Positions 52,197-62,443 of a stretch of 64,000 nucleotides of DNA are shown piece after piece. Below the pieces are notes generated by a model. The model made no database searches. It was not told where the DNA came from and saw only the letters and a program-made list of their open reading frames with translations. Numbering within the stretch: position 1 is the stretch's first letter; each line of letters begins with the position of its first letter. This DNA is from Veillonella tobetsuensis. GTDB lineage: Bacteria > Bacillota > Negativicutes > Veillonellales > Veillonellaceae. Where the stretch lies: contig NZ_BBXI01000014.1 in assembly GCF_001078375.1 (NCBI RefSeq), forward strand, positions 124,001 through 188,000, read 5' to 3'. A program made the translations under genes and the position numbers.

Positions 52197-52847
52197 TTAT
52201 ACTCCTTTCGCACCAGGGTCCCAAATAAATTTATGGATTTGCAGCTGAAATTTAACGTTCTGCCAATTATGGGCTTTCATATAATCAACAATCATAGCCC
52301 CTTCAATATTTCCCCACACAGGGGACACGAAGATTTGACCATTCGTAGGATATGTTTTAAGAACTTCATCCATACGGTCTAAATCTTGAACAGAACCAAC
52401 TACAAATTTAATGATATCCTCAGCTGTTGCTATCTTGAAAATGTCTAGATTCATAGAATCTTCTGCCAATGATGATGGCATTTTATAGTCATAGGTAAAC
52501 CATACATTATCTCTTTGAAAACTTGGTACGATAGTACCATTTGTTTCAATATTGAAATCATATTGAGGATTGCGTTTCGTCAATTCATCAATTAGTTCTA
52601 TAACAGCCTGTTCCTGTAAAAGAGGTTCTCCGCCAGTAATAGTAATGCGATGATTACCTAGTTGTTCGATAATATCCGCTACAGCCTGAATACTCATACT
52701 TTCAAAAGTACTTTGAGGACCATAACTATACAAAGTATCGCAATAAGAACAGCGAATGTTACAATCATGAAGGCGTAAAAAGGTAGTCAAACAACCTTGG
52801 CCCTTCCCTTCACCATCAATGGATGCGAATATTTCAATCACGTTCAT
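52197..52847 (-). CDS. queE: 7-carboxy-7-deazaguanine synthase QueE
   Basis: Radical SAM enzyme making the deazaguanine ring of queuosine. The cluster motif CNIRCSYC (within RLHDCNIRCSYCDT) is present, along with ITGGEPLLQEQ and IETNGTI. The start at 52847 lies 14 bp inside the end of queD in another frame. The central gene of queD-queE-folE. The protein (216 aa) matches the family size. Confidence 0.94.
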   Translation of the reverse strand: MNVIEIFASIDGEGKGQGCLTTFLRLHDCNIRCSYCDTLYSYGPQSTFESMSIQAVADIIEQLGNHRITITGGEPLLQEQAVIELIDELTKRNPQYDFNIETNGTIVPSFQRDNVWFTYDYKMPSSLAEDSMNLDIFKIATAEDIIKFVVGSVQDLDRMDEVLKTYPTNGQIFVSPVWGNIEGAMIVDYMKAHNWQNVKFQLQIHKFIWDPGAKGV

Positions 52848-53172
52848 AGATAGCAACATTTCCTTCTGACTCTTGAACCTCTACCTTAAAGCATTTTGGA
52901 CCTAATTCGTCGGCAATCCATTTTGCCATATTTTCCGCAGTTGGGTTAATATCCCCTAACACATCATTAATATATTTATGATCCAAGCGACCATGAATCT
53001 GCTCTTTAATAATTGTAAAGTCAATAACCATACCATTGTGATCCAATTCTTCACTGCGTGCATGTACAGTAATAATCCAATTATGGCCATGTAGGTTTTG
53101 ACATTTACTTGGATAATCTAATGTTAGTTTGTGAGATGCACTCACCTCTAAACGTTTGCTAACGGTATACAT
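52834..53172 (-). CDS. queD: 6-carboxytetrahydropterin synthase QueD
   Basis: A 112-residue tunnelling-fold enzyme converting dihydroneopterin triphosphate to 6-carboxytetrahydropterin. Zinc-binding histidines occur in SASHKLT and the HGHNW motif; DFTIIKEQ and LDHKYIND are family signatures. First gene of queD-queE-folE. QueC, the next enzyme to preQ0, is not in this window. I see no preQ1 riboswitch in the short upstream region. Confidence 0.94.
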   Translation of the reverse strand: MYTVSKRLEVSASHKLTLDYPSKCQNLHGHNWIITVHARSEELDHNGMVIDFTIIKEQIHGRLDHKYINDVLGDINPTAENMAKWIADELGPKCFKVEVQESEGNVAIYERD

Positions 53173-53231
53173 AAAAACTCCTTTTGTATATCTGTAATCT
53201 ATCTTTTTATTATAACATGCTATGATAATAC

Positions 53232-53312
53232 AAAAAATACAGTCCTCTCAAAGAACTCAATTGTCTCATAAACAGATGACATACGAGTAATGTTGAGAGG
53301 AACTGTATTTTG
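53232..53312 (-). terminator. Long hairpin after rpoD
   Basis: AATACAGTCCTCTCAA (53236-53251) pairs with TTGAGAGGAACTGTATT (53293-53309) around a ~40-nt loop, with A and T runs on the outside. It lies directly after the rpoD stop. Confidence 0.65.
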
Positions 53313-53315
53313 ACT

Positions 53316-54497
53316 TTATAAGAAATCTTTAATTTTATCGCGTTTTCCACGATTGCGTAATTTCGTTAACGCTTTACCTTCGATTTGACGAATACGTTCA
53401 CGTGTTACATTAAAGTGTTGACCTACTTCTTCAAGTGTACGTGGTTTACCATCTTTCAAACCAAAACGTAAAATCAATACTTGTTGCTCACGATCAGTTA
53501 AGCATGTAAATACGTCTTCGATTTGTTCTTGCAACAAGATGTAGCTAGCCGCATCATCTGGTGCCACCGCATCTTGGTCTTCGATAAAATCACCCAAGTG
53601 GGAGTCTTCTTCTTCACCGATTGGTGTTTCCAAGGATACAGGCTCTTGTGCAATTTTTTGAATTTCACGAACACGTTCTGCAGTAATGCCCATGCCTTCT
53701 GCAATTTCTTCCGGCGTAGGTTCTCTACCTTTATCTTGCAATAATTGTCGAGAAATACGAATCAATTTATTGATTGTTTCAACCATATGAACTGGAATAC
53801 GTATTGTTCTTGCTTGGTCAGCAATGGCCCGTGTAATCGCTTGACGAATCCACCATGTTGCATAGGTGGAGAATTTATAGCCTTTTGTGTAATCGAATTT
53901 ATCTACCGCTTTGATAAGGCCTAAATTACCTTCTTGAATCAAGTCCAAGAATAACATGCCTCTACCAACATAACGTTTAGCAATACTTACAACTAGGCGC
54001 AAGTTAGCATCTACCAATTTCTTCTTAGCCTTCTTGCTAAGCTGTATTTCTTTATATGTAGCATCCTCTGCTGCCCCAGCTTCAATTTGTTTTGCTAAAA
54101 CAATTTCTTCATCGGCGGATAACAATGGAACACGACCAATTTCTTTCAAATACATGCGAACTGGGTCGTCGATATTAACGCTAGCATCCACACTTAAATC
54201 TATGGATATATGTTTTTCTGATGCGCCTTCAACATCTTCATCATCAGGTTCAGGTTCGAGGGCATCGTCTTTATCTTCGTCATCAACATCTGGAACAACT
54301 TCAATGTTTAATTTGTTAAAAGTAACATAAATATCATCCAATTGTTCTGCTGTTAAATCAGTTTGCTCATGAAGAGCATCTGAAATTTCCGATTGTGTCA
54401 ACACACCGCTTTTACGGCCTTTTTCAAGAAGTTGTGCAACAATCTCCTCTATTTGACTTTTTTGTTCTTTCTTAGCCACAGCGCTCTCCTTTATCAA
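53316..54497 (-). CDS. rpoD: Primary sigma factor RpoD/SigA, 393 aa
   Basis: Region 1.1 at the N-terminus, an acidic linker ([22 protein letters not shown]), region 1.2 ([18 protein letters not shown]), region 2 with the -10 recognition helix ([22 protein letters not shown]), region 3, and region 4 with the -35 helix ([20 protein letters not shown]). It directs RNA polymerase to housekeeping promoters. Follows dnaG with a 3-bp gap, the classical macromolecular synthesis arrangement without rpsU. ATGs are not ambiguous in effect: the early [12 protein letters not shown] start has a good ribosome site. Confidence 0.96.
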   Translation of the reverse strand: MIKESAVAKKEQKSQIEEIVAQLLEKGRKSGVLTQSEISDALHEQTDLTAEQLDDIYVTFNKLNIEVVPDVDDEDKDDALEPEPDDEDVEGASEKHISIDLSVDASVNIDDPVRMYLKEIGRVPLLSADEEIVLAKQIEAGAAEDATYKEIQLSKKAKKKLVDANLRLVVSIAKRYVGRGMLFLDLIQEGNLGLIKAVDKFDYTKGYKFSTYATWWIRQAITRAIADQARTIRIPVHMVETINKLIRISRQLLQDKGREPTPEEIAEGMGITAERVREIQKIAQEPVSLETPIGEEEDSHLGDFIEDQDAVAPDDAASYILLQEQIEDVFTCLTDREQQVLILRFGLKDGKPRTLEEVGQHFNVTRERIRQIEGKALTKLRNRGKRDKIKDFL

Positions 54498-54500
54498 TCA

Positions 54501-56258
54501 CTATTTAGACCATTCTCTAATTAGATTTTGTATTTCCTGACACTTATGTAATTCGCTAATAAATGTCGAATCTCCTGCACGTTTTAATTGATCGGCCAAA
54601 ATTGAGTGCATTTTATATTGTTCCCGTAGGGAATGAAGCCGTATTTTACGGATAAGTACAGGCACCGCTTCATTTACTTCAATCATCATAAGCCGTGAAA
54701 AAATTTCATATTCTTGAGGCGTTAGCACGACCTCCACAGATTCCGGCTGATATTGACCAGTTTGAGTAAATAAGGTGTATATCTTTTCTATTATACCGCG
54801 ATATTGAATATTTTGAAAGTCCTCTAAGGGTAAATACTGTACAACCTCTTGTAAAGCCTGTGGATTTGTAATGGCTAATGCCATTAATAACTCTTCATCA
54901 CCACTGACAATATCCTTGGGCTTTGTGGCCCCTTCATTCACTAATTCAATATTTCCCTTTTGTGTGTAGTTTCTAAAATAACGAAATATAGTGCTATTAT
55001 CTAACCACAACGGCAATGCTAGTGCCTTTAATGCATCATCTCGCACGGTTTGGCTATGGATATTCGCAATGAATGGGAATATATCCTGCATAACCGCCTG
55101 CTTACCTTCCGCTTCATTGGTGTCATGTTTTATAAGCGATTCACTCAATAAATAGTCTAGAGGTTTAACCGCTTTTTCTACGAGTTCTCTAAACGCCTGT
55201 CCTCCATGATTTCGCACATAATCGTCTGGGTCCTTACCATCTGGCATAGCTAATACGCGAACCTTAAAATCTGTATTCTGTAATAATTCAATGGCTCGAG
55301 CAGCAGCTTGACGACCGGCACCATCCATATCATAAGCTAATATAATTTCATCTGCTTGGCGCATCAAGATATGACCATGATCCTTTGTATATGCAGTTCC
55401 TAATGAAGCCACCACATTGGTGATGCCCTTATTATGAGCTGAAATAACGTCCATATAGCCTTCAACTAAGATGGCTTGTTTGTGCTCACGTATCGATTTA
55501 TAGGCTTTATCAAAGGCAAATAGAATTTTCCCTTTCTCAAAGATTTGGCATTCTGGAGAGTTCAAATACTTAGGCGTGCTATCATCCATGACGCGGCCAC
55601 CAAATCCCACTACACGGCCTTTACCATCCATAATGGGAAACATAACTCGGTTCCGGAAGAAATCATAAGCTTGACCCTTTTCATTCTTACGAATCAAATT
55701 GAGCTCAATCAAAATCGATTCCTCGATGCCTCGTTCTCTAAAGGCTTTGTATAACTTATCCCATCCATCAGGGGCAAATCCAAGCTTAAACTTTTCTATC
55801 GTTTCATCCGTAAGTCCCCGTTTTTTAAGGTACTCTAATCCCACCTTGCCAAACGATGTTTTGAGCAAACAATTATGAAAGAAATTCGCTGCTAAGTCGC
55901 ACGCTTCATATAGTTTCTTTCGCCGCTCTTCTCTAGCCCGTACCTCTGGTGAAAGCTTTGCCTCTGGTAATGGTATATTCGCGCGATTTGCAAGGCGTTC
56001 TAAGGCCTCTACAAAGGTAATCCCCTCTAATTCCATCAAAAATTTAATAGCATTACCCGATGCATGACAGCCAAAACAATAATAAAACCCCTTATCTGGA
56101 GCTACACTAAATGACGGCGTCTTTTCATTATGAAATGGACAACATCCCCAATAATTTTTTCCTTTTTTCTTTAAAGCAACATGTTCTGATACAACGGATA
56201 CGATATCATTAGCATCTTTAATTTGTTCAATTAATTCATTTTCAAAATATCGACTCAC
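54501..56258 (-). CDS. dnaG: DNA primase DnaG, 585 aa
   Basis: Makes RNA primers for replication. The N-terminal CHC2 zinc finger (CPFHNEKTPSFSVAPDKGFYYCFGC), the catalytic core with FGGRVMDDSTPKYLNSPE, the TOPRIM domain (AILVEGYMDVISAHNKG, ILAYDMDGAGRQAA, PDGKDPDDYVR) and the C-terminal helicase-binding region are present. The first gene of dnaG-rpoD. Length is normal. Confidence 0.95.
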   Translation of the reverse strand: MSRYFENELIEQIKDANDIVSVVSEHVALKKKGKNYWGCCPFHNEKTPSFSVAPDKGFYYCFGCHASGNAIKFLMELEGITFVEALERLANRANIPLPEAKLSPEVRAREERRKKLYEACDLAANFFHNCLLKTSFGKVGLEYLKKRGLTDETIEKFKLGFAPDGWDKLYKAFRERGIEESILIELNLIRKNEKGQAYDFFRNRVMFPIMDGKGRVVGFGGRVMDDSTPKYLNSPECQIFEKGKILFAFDKAYKSIREHKQAILVEGYMDVISAHNKGITNVVASLGTAYTKDHGHILMRQADEIILAYDMDGAGRQAAARAIELLQNTDFKVRVLAMPDGKDPDDYVRNHGGQAFRELVEKAVKPLDYLLSESLIKHDTNEAEGKQAVMQDIFPFIANIHSQTVRDDALKALALPLWLDNSTIFRYFRNYTQKGNIELVNEGATKPKDIVSGDEELLMALAITNPQALQEVVQYLPLEDFQNIQYRGIIEKIYTLFTQTGQYQPESVEVVLTPQEYEIFSRLMMIEVNEAVPVLIRKIRLHSLREQYKMHSILADQLKRAGDSTFISELHKCQEIQNLIREWSK

Positions 56259-56390
56259 CAGAACACCTCCCCTGCTTTGTATCCCTATTTTATCGACTAT
56301 ACAACCATAGACGAAAAAGGTCTATAATTCTATATTCGATAAAACTTTCAAAAATCCTCTAAAAAGAATAGATAAGAACTAAAAAGGATA

Positions 56391-56413
56391 GGCTGCAATA
56401 TAATATTGCAGCC
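56391..56413 (-). terminator. Terminator after rny
   Basis: GGCTGCAATA, loop of three to four bases, TATTGCAGCC; on the minus strand followed by TATCCTTTTT. Located 18 bp beyond the rny stop. Confidence 0.75.
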
Positions 56414-56430
56414 TTAATTTGATATAATGC

Positions 56431-57990
56431 TTATTTAGCGTAATCTACAACGCGTGTTTCACGAATGATAACAACCTTGATTTGACCAGGGTATTCTAAT
56501 TCGGATTCAATGCGTTTTACGATATTCCGAACAAGTAATGTAGACTCAGCTTCATCAATCTTATCCGGTTTTACTACAACGCGAATCTCACGGCCAGCTT
56601 GAATTGCAAAGCATTTTTCAACACCTTCGAAAGATTCGGCGATTTCTTCCAATTTAGATAATCGTTTTAAGTAATTTTCTAATGTTTCTCTACGCGCGCC
56701 TGGACGTGCTGCAGAGATAGCATCTGCAGCTGCTACGAGAACAGCTTCTACTGTTTGGAATTCTTCATCGCCATGATGAGCACCAATACAGTTGATTACA
56801 GCAGCGCTTTCACGATATTTACGAGCTACATCGACACCAATTTCCACGTGGGAACCTTCAATTTCTCGATCCAGAGCCTTACCAATATCATGTATTAAGC
56901 CGCCCCGTTTAGCTAATGTAACATCACAGCCAAGTTCTGCTGCCATAAGACCTGCTAAATGGGATACTTCAATAGAGTGTTTTAACACATTTTGACCGTA
57001 ACTAGTACGATACTTCAAACGACCTAAAATTTTAATAATTTCAGGATGTAAACCGTGAACATCAGCCTCAAAAGTAGCTTGTTCACCAGCCTCTTTAATT
57101 GTTTGGTCCACCTCTTTACGAGCCTTTGCCACCATCTCTTCAATGCGAGCAGGATGGATACGACCATCAACAATTAGTTTTTCCAATGCGATTCGTGCTA
57201 CTTCACGACGAATTGGATCAAAGCCAGATAAAATTACGGCCTCTGGTGTATCATCGATGATTAAATCGATACCAGTTAATGTTTCTAGAGCGCGAATATT
57301 ACGGCCTTCACGACCAATAATACGACCCTTCATTTCATCGTTTGGCAATGCTACTACAGAAACTGTTGTTTCTGCTACATGGTCAGCTGCACAGCGTTGA
57401 ATTGCACCAGAAATAATTTCCTTTGCTTTCTTTTCCGCTTCATCTTTGGCTTGCTGTTCCATTTCTTTTACCATCATAGCCGTTTCATGACGGATTTCTT
57501 GTTCCACATTGGTTAACAAGATGTTCCTTGCCTCATCAAAGGTTAAGCCAGAAATACGTTCTAATTCTGCCATTTGCTTTTCATATAAAGCATCAACCTT
57601 TTCTTGGCTTTGAACTAAGTCAGCTTCTTTACGATGTAAAGCTTCCTCTTTGTGCTCAATATTGTCTAATTTTTTGTCCAAAGATTCTTCTTTTTGAAGA
57701 ATACGTCGTTCCATACGTTGTAATTCAGAACGACGATCTTTATTTTCTCGTTCCACATCGGAACGGAGCTTATGAATTTCTTCTTTCGCTTCTAATAAAG
57801 CTTCTTTCTTTTTAGACTCAGCCATGCGCTCACCATTTGCGATAATGCGCTCAGCCTCTTGCTCAGCTTGATTCAGTTTTCCTTCTGCGATATTTTTTCG
57901 TAAAAAATAACCTACACCTAGTCCAATCAGTACCATTACCACTGCAATTAGACTATATTCTAAAATCAGACCCACCTCCTGTATCGTCAC
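56431..57990 (-). CDS. rny: Ribonuclease Y, 519 aa
   Basis: Membrane-anchored endoribonuclease that starts mRNA decay. The N-terminal helix ([23 protein letters not shown]) is followed by a long coiled coil (~40-200, Glu/Lys-rich), a KH domain ([19 protein letters not shown]) and an HD domain ([14 protein letters not shown]...[10 protein letters not shown]) with the metal-binding His-Asp pair. Length and domain order match the family. In the same strand order as recX, recA and cinA. Confidence 0.95.
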   Translation of the reverse strand: MTIQEVGLILEYSLIAVVMVLIGLGVGYFLRKNIAEGKLNQAEQEAERIIANGERMAESKKKEALLEAKEEIHKLRSDVERENKDRRSELQRMERRILQKEESLDKKLDNIEHKEEALHRKEADLVQSQEKVDALYEKQMAELERISGLTFDEARNILLTNVEQEIRHETAMMVKEMEQQAKDEAEKKAKEIISGAIQRCAADHVAETTVSVVALPNDEMKGRIIGREGRNIRALETLTGIDLIIDDTPEAVILSGFDPIRREVARIALEKLIVDGRIHPARIEEMVAKARKEVDQTIKEAGEQATFEADVHGLHPEIIKILGRLKYRTSYGQNVLKHSIEVSHLAGLMAAELGCDVTLAKRGGLIHDIGKALDREIEGSHVEIGVDVARKYRESAAVINCIGAHHGDEEFQTVEAVLVAAADAISAARPGARRETLENYLKRLSKLEEIAESFEGVEKCFAIQAGREIRVVVKPDKIDEAESTLLVRNIVKRIESELEYPGQIKVVIIRETRVVDYAK

Positions 57991-58104
57991 ACACGGGCAT
58001 TTGCCCCTTGATTCCAGATTTTCAAAATACCAAATTACATAACCTTATAACTAAATTGTATATTTACAAGGCTATTTTAATTTTAGACTTGAATGCCCAT
58101 TCTG

Positions 58105-58557
58105 TCAAGGTTGACAGGCCTCTGAAACCTTTGTAATGGTGCTCATAGAGAAGCCTCTATTGCGAAGAAAATTCATTACTTTTATGCGTGATGTATCACT
58201 GATATGTTCACCGTATTTTTTATCTACTACGCGATACGCGGCCGCTAACTCATCATAGCTTTCAATATCACGAGGAACCTCAAGACCACGCAATTTCATT
58301 TTTTGTCTAATAAGAAAGGCACCATATTTCTGTTCTCTCATTAAGTACGATACAACTTGTTTTGCTAATCGTTCATCGTTTATATAATCGTAGTAAATCA
58401 GCCGTTCTTCCACGTAATCAATCAATTCTGATGCAATTTGTTTACGTTTCATTTTTTGGCGTAATTCATAAGAGCTCAAAAACCGTTGTCCTAAAAATCG
58501 ATATGCTTGATCTAAGGCCGCCTGTTTCTCTTCTTCTGTAAACATATTATCTGTCAT
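58105..58557 (-). CDS. recX: Regulatory protein RecX, 150 aa
   Basis: A helical protein of three tandem RecX-type repeats (ALDQAYRFLGQRFLSSYELRQKMKRKQ, VVSYLMREQKYGAFLIRQKMKLRG, MNFLRNRGFSMSTITKV). RecX binds RecA filaments and limits their activity. It follows recA with a terminator between (58572-58596), so its expression may depend on readthrough from recA or a separate promoter. Normal length. Confidence 0.9.
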   Translation of the reverse strand: MTDNMFTEEEKQAALDQAYRFLGQRFLSSYELRQKMKRKQIASELIDYVEERLIYYDYINDERLAKQVVSYLMREQKYGAFLIRQKMKLRGLEVPRDIESYDELAAAYRVVDKKYGEHISDTSRIKVMNFLRNRGFSMSTITKVSEACQP

Positions 58558-58571
58558 AATAACCTCAGTAA

Positions 58572-58596
58572 AAAAGGGCTACCTAGTAGCCCTTTC
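58572..58596 (-). terminator. Terminator between recA and recX
   Basis: AAAGGGCTAC, loop TAG, GTAGCCCTTT, followed on the minus strand by TTTTTA: a clear Rho-independent terminator 20 bp after recA. Partial readthrough would keep RecX levels low relative to RecA. Confidence 0.88.
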
Positions 58597-58615
58597 AGTA
58601 TATATGATGTAACAA

Positions 58616-59659
58616 TTAATCTTCTTCAGGAGTAATATCTTCCCCTACAACATCAAATGTTTCTGGTTCAGCTGCTAATGTATCGCGAATGATACGATCG
58701 ATTTCTTCTGCTACTTGAGGGTTATCAAAGAGATATTGTTTAGCCGCCTCTTTACCTTGGCCCATGCGTTCACCATTATAAGAATACCATGCACCGGATT
58801 TTTTGATAATTTCCATATTAGTACCGATATCGATTAAAGTACCTTCTTTGGAAATGCCTTGGCCATACATCAAGTCAAATTCAGCGGTTTTGAATGGAGG
58901 TGCCACCTTATTCTTAACAACCTTAACCTTTGTACGAGCCCCTACGTTCTCATTATTAGCCTTAATCAATTCGCCCTTACGTACATCGAGACGTACAGAA
59001 GAATAGAATTTTAGAGCGCGACCACCCGTAGTTGTTTCTGGGTTACCAAACATTACGCCTACTTTTTCACGCAATTGGTTGATAAAGATAACAACGGTTT
59101 TAGTTTTATTAATAGTACCTGTTAGTTTACGCAATGCTTTACTCATCAAACGAGCGTGAAGGCCTACGTGAGCATCGCCCATTTCCCCTTCGATTTCCGC
59201 TTTCGGTACCAATGCAGCAACTGAGTCAACTACTACGATATCTACAGCACCGCTACGAACAAGAGCCTCTGTAATTTCAAGAGCTTGTTCGCCATTATCT
59301 GGTTGAGAAATCAATAGATTATTGATGTCTACACCAAGATTGCGTGCATAGATTGGGTCCATAGCATGTTCCGCATCAATAAATGCAGCAACACCACCTT
59401 GTTTTTGTGCTTCTGCTACGGCATGAAGAGCCACTGTTGTTTTACCAGATGATTCAGGACCATAAATTTCAATCACACGGCCACGCGGAAAACCACCTAC
59501 ACCTACAGCAAGGTCAATAGCAAGAGAACCAGAGGAAATAACCTCTACATTCATGCGATCTGCCGCTTCACCTAGGCGCATAATAGCACCTTTACCGAAA
59601 TCCTTTTCTATTTGTTTTAATGCGTTATCTAACGCCGCTTGTCTACCATCAAGAGCCAT
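58616..59659 (-). CDS. recA: Recombinase RecA, 347 aa
   Basis: The bacterial strand-exchange protein and SOS co-protease. Walker [10 protein letters not shown], Walker [14 protein letters not shown], loop L1/L2 regions ([41 protein letters not shown]) and the acidic C-terminus ([12 protein letters not shown]) are present. The start overlaps the cinA stop by one base, so the two genes are co-translated, as in many Gram-positives where competence induces cinA-recA. Confidence 0.98.
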   Translation of the reverse strand: MALDGRQAALDNALKQIEKDFGKGAIMRLGEAADRMNVEVISSGSLAIDLAVGVGGFPRGRVIEIYGPESSGKTTVALHAVAEAQKQGGVAAFIDAEHAMDPIYARNLGVDINNLLISQPDNGEQALEITEALVRSGAVDIVVVDSVAALVPKAEIEGEMGDAHVGLHARLMSKALRKLTGTINKTKTVVIFINQLREKVGVMFGNPETTTGGRALKFYSSVRLDVRKGELIKANNENVGARTKVKVVKNKVAPPFKTAEFDLMYGQGISKEGTLIDIGTNMEIIKKSGAWYSYNGERMGQGKEAAKQYLFDNPQVAEEIDRIIRDTLAAEPETFDVVGEDITPEED

Positions 59660-60909
59660 TATTTATCCCCTTTTTCTTGAATATATAAGTTCACATAATA
59701 TAATGCTAATTCAGCCGCACTAAGGCGGATATCTTCACGATTACCAATTAAATTTACTTTGTGTGCCACTGTTCCTTGTGGACCAGTTACACCAATCCAC
59801 ACAAGGCCTACTGGTTTATCGGCTGTGCCACCACCAGGACCCGCTATGCCCGTTGTGGACACTGCATATGTAGTATTACATACGCGCTTTGCTCCTTCTG
59901 CCATCGCTTTCGCCACTGATTCACTAACAGCACCATATGTGTCGAGTAATTTTTGTGGCACACCTAGCACTCGATGCTTTACATCATTGCTATAGGATAT
60001 AATGCCTCCCATATAGTAATCACTACTACCGCTTACATTGGTTAATAATTTACCAACAAGTCCCGATGTACAAGATTCAGCCGTAGCAATTGTGGCAGAT
60101 CCATCTTTTAAGGTATTACCTAAGGTTTCCTCCATAGAAATATCTAGTTCTCGGCCAATATGCGAACCTAAACGCCGATAAATTATATGGGCCCATGGAT
60201 CCAATAGATCATGTGCTGCTTTTAAAGATTCAGCCTTAGCAGTAATGCGCAATTCGATGTAACCTTTTTTAATTAACAGAGCTATGGTCGGATTGGATTG
60301 TTGTTTAATCAAATCCATAACACGCTCTTCTAAATCGATTTCTCGAATATCATAAACCGCATATCGATAAGAGGTTACAACCCCTTGAGAGCCAAAGCGC
60401 TTAGAAAGATAAGGGACAACGCTCTGTTCAAACATGCCTTTCATTTCACCAGGAGGTCCTGGTAACAAAATGTAGGTTACATCCCCATCTACAGTTACTA
60501 CACCAGGTGCGACACCGACAGGATTTTCTAGGACACTAGACCCTTCTGGCAACATAGCCTCTCTGCGACTCGCATCAGGCATTTCACGACCAACACGCTT
60601 AAAGAATTGTCTCACCTCAGCCATGGCATCTTCATTATATACTACATTGCGATCCAATGAAGAAGCTAATACTTGTCGTGTTATATCACCTTGAGTTGGT
60701 CCCAATCCACCGGTACTAATGACAATATCAGCACGTTGACCAGCTTTTCTAAAGACCTCTGCCATGCGTCCAGGATTATCGCCTACTACGGACTGATAGG
60801 CAACGGAATAACCTAATTTATTAAGCTCCTGTGCTAACCAGGAGACATTTGTATTCACCGTATCCCCTAGTAATAATTCAGAGCCTGTAGAAATTAATTC
60901 TACAATCAT
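59659..60909 (-). CDS. cinA: CinA-family protein (nicotinamide mononucleotide deamidase domain), 416 aa
   Basis: The N-terminal molybdopterin-binding-like domain ([53 protein letters not shown]) is joined to a C-terminal CinA/PncC domain ([42 protein letters not shown]). The C-domain deamidates NMN in NAD recycling; the N-domain is linked to ADP-ribose pyrophosphatase activity in some members. Directly upstream of recA with one-base overlap. Confidence 0.94.
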   Translation of the reverse strand: MIVELISTGSELLLGDTVNTNVSWLAQELNKLGYSVAYQSVVGDNPGRMAEVFRKAGQRADIVISTGGLGPTQGDITRQVLASSLDRNVVYNEDAMAEVRQFFKRVGREMPDASRREAMLPEGSSVLENPVGVAPGVVTVDGDVTYILLPGPPGEMKGMFEQSVVPYLSKRFGSQGVVTSYRYAVYDIREIDLEERVMDLIKQQSNPTIALLIKKGYIELRITAKAESLKAAHDLLDPWAHIIYRRLGSHIGRELDISMEETLGNTLKDGSATIATAESCTSGLVGKLLTNVSGSSDYYMGGIISYSNDVKHRVLGVPQKLLDTYGAVSESVAKAMAEGAKRVCNTTYAVSTTGIAGPGGGTADKPVGLVWIGVTGPQGTVAHKVNLIGNREDIRLSAAELALYYVNLYIQEKGDK

Positions 60910-60969
60910 CGTAAATACCTCCCATCACTTCATATGTGTTAGTAGTGGTATTACCTAATACACTGCTTA

Positions 60970-62316
60970 TTATTCTACGATAGTAGCTACTACATCATAA
61001 GCAAAACCTTGTTCTACTTGAACTTTCAAGATATCCCCAGGTTTAACTTTGTCGCCACAATCCTCAATATACATATTGCCATCTACATCAGGAGCTTGCG
61101 ATTTTAAACGACCTTTAGCAATAAGCGTATCATTATCGCCTTCTTCTAATTCTTCAACCATTGCATAATCAATAGTTCCTTCTAAATCGCGGTTATTTTC
61201 CTCTGAAATGGCAGCTTGTATGGACATCAATGTGTGATAACGATCTTCTTTAACCTCTTCTGGCACTTGGTCTTCACGGGCGCCAGCAATAGTGCCCTCC
61301 TCTTGAGAGTACGTAAATACGCCCATATTATCAAACTTGATATCTTTCACGAATTCGCAAAGTTCCTCAAATTGTTCATCGGTTTCCCCAGGGAAACCTA
61401 CGATGATAGACGTACGAAGTGTTACATGAGTCGAAGCATTACGGATTTTTTTCAATAATCGTTCAATGTCCTCGCGAGAATCACGACGATTCATTTGTTT
61501 CAGAATATCATTGTTAACATGTTGTAATGGAATATCCACATATTTACAAAGCTTAGGTTCGTTAACGATGATATCCAATAATTCGTCACTAAAGAATGTA
61601 GGATATAAATAGAGCATGCGAATCCATTCAATACCTTCTACCTTAGTTAATTCTTTTAATAATTTTGTGAGCAATGGTTTACCATTATTCAAATCAATAC
61701 CGTAGCTAGTCGTATCTTGCGCAATGAGAACGATTTCCTTAACGCCGGCATCAGCCAATCGTTCAACTTCAGCCTTAATAGATTCAATGGTACGACTTCT
61801 AAAAGCACCACGAACCTTAGGAATGATACAGAATGTACAACCATTATTACAGCCTTCAGCAATTTTTACATACGCACTGTAGCGAGGTGTTGTTTGAATA
61901 CGCGGCATCCGTTCATCATAGATATTAGTGATATTTTCCATAATGCAACTACGGTTACCATGCTCAATAGCATCAACGGCAACCATAACTTGGTCCCACG
62001 CACCCGTACCGATAAGTGCATCAATTTCAGGAATTTCCTTAAATAATTCATCTTGATATTGTTGACTTAAACAGCCCGCTACAATCAAGCCCTTACAACG
62101 GCCCTGTTCTTTATATTGAGCAGCCTCTAGAATCGTATTAATGGATTCCTCCTTCGCTTTCTCTATAAAAGTACAAGTATTGATGATAATCAAGTCAGCC
62201 TCATTTAAATCATCGGTAATAGCATAGCCATTATCCTTTAATAATCCCAGCATGACCTCTGTATCTACTAAATTTTTAGCGCAACCTAGGCTAATGTATC
62301 CCAATAATTTGGTCAT
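60970..62316 (-). CDS. rimO: Ribosomal protein S12 methylthiotransferase RimO, 448 aa
   Basis: MTTase-type radical SAM enzyme. The N-terminal cluster cysteines lie in LGCAKNLVDTE, NTCTFIEKAKEES and AGCLSQQY; the radical SAM motif is CNNGCTFCIIP; a C-terminal TRAM domain follows (residues ~375-445). It methylthiolates Asp of ribosomal protein S12. The LGCAKN signature distinguishes RimO from MiaB. Sixty bp upstream of cinA in the same orientation. Confidence 0.95.
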   Translation of the reverse strand: MTKLLGYISLGCAKNLVDTEVMLGLLKDNGYAITDDLNEADLIIINTCTFIEKAKEESINTILEAAQYKEQGRCKGLIVAGCLSQQYQDELFKEIPEIDALIGTGAWDQVMVAVDAIEHGNRSCIMENITNIYDERMPRIQTTPRYSAYVKIAEGCNNGCTFCIIPKVRGAFRSRTIESIKAEVERLADAGVKEIVLIAQDTTSYGIDLNNGKPLLTKLLKELTKVEGIEWIRMLYLYPTFFSDELLDIIVNEPKLCKYVDIPLQHVNNDILKQMNRRDSREDIERLLKKIRNASTHVTLRTSIIVGFPGETDEQFEELCEFVKDIKFDNMGVFTYSQEEGTIAGAREDQVPEEVKEDRYHTLMSIQAAISEENNRDLEGTIDYAMVEELEEGDNDTLIAKGRLKSQAPDVDGNMYIEDCGDKVKPGDILKVQVEQGFAYDVVATIVE

Positions 62317-62362
62317 TCTAAATCCTTTCTCTATAGAATGTAACTATTTCAATTAGAGTCCT

Positions 62363-62443
62363 GTATCAAACTCAATAGCTATTAATCTTACATCAAGCTC
62401 AATATCTATTAATCTTATCTGAAACTCAATAGCTATTGATCTT
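62363..62443. repeat. Three 27-bp tandem repeats overlapping a stop codon
   Basis: Units at 62363-62389, 62390-62416 and 62417-62443 share the pattern ATCAA[AG]CTCAATA[GT]CTATTAATCTT. The third unit contains the last codons and TAG of the gene at 62433-63473, so the array arose from the coding end. Each unit with GCTATT carries the palindrome CAATAGCTATTG or a near match. Confidence 0.75.

Noticed and set aside
53173-53231. preQ1 riboswitch upstream of queD
   Set aside because: The upstream gap is mostly AT-rich with no C-rich loop and A-rich tail pattern; the rpoD terminator occupies the rest.
62363-62443. CRISPR-like array
   Set aside because: Units are directly adjacent with no spacers and only three copies; no cas genes in the window.
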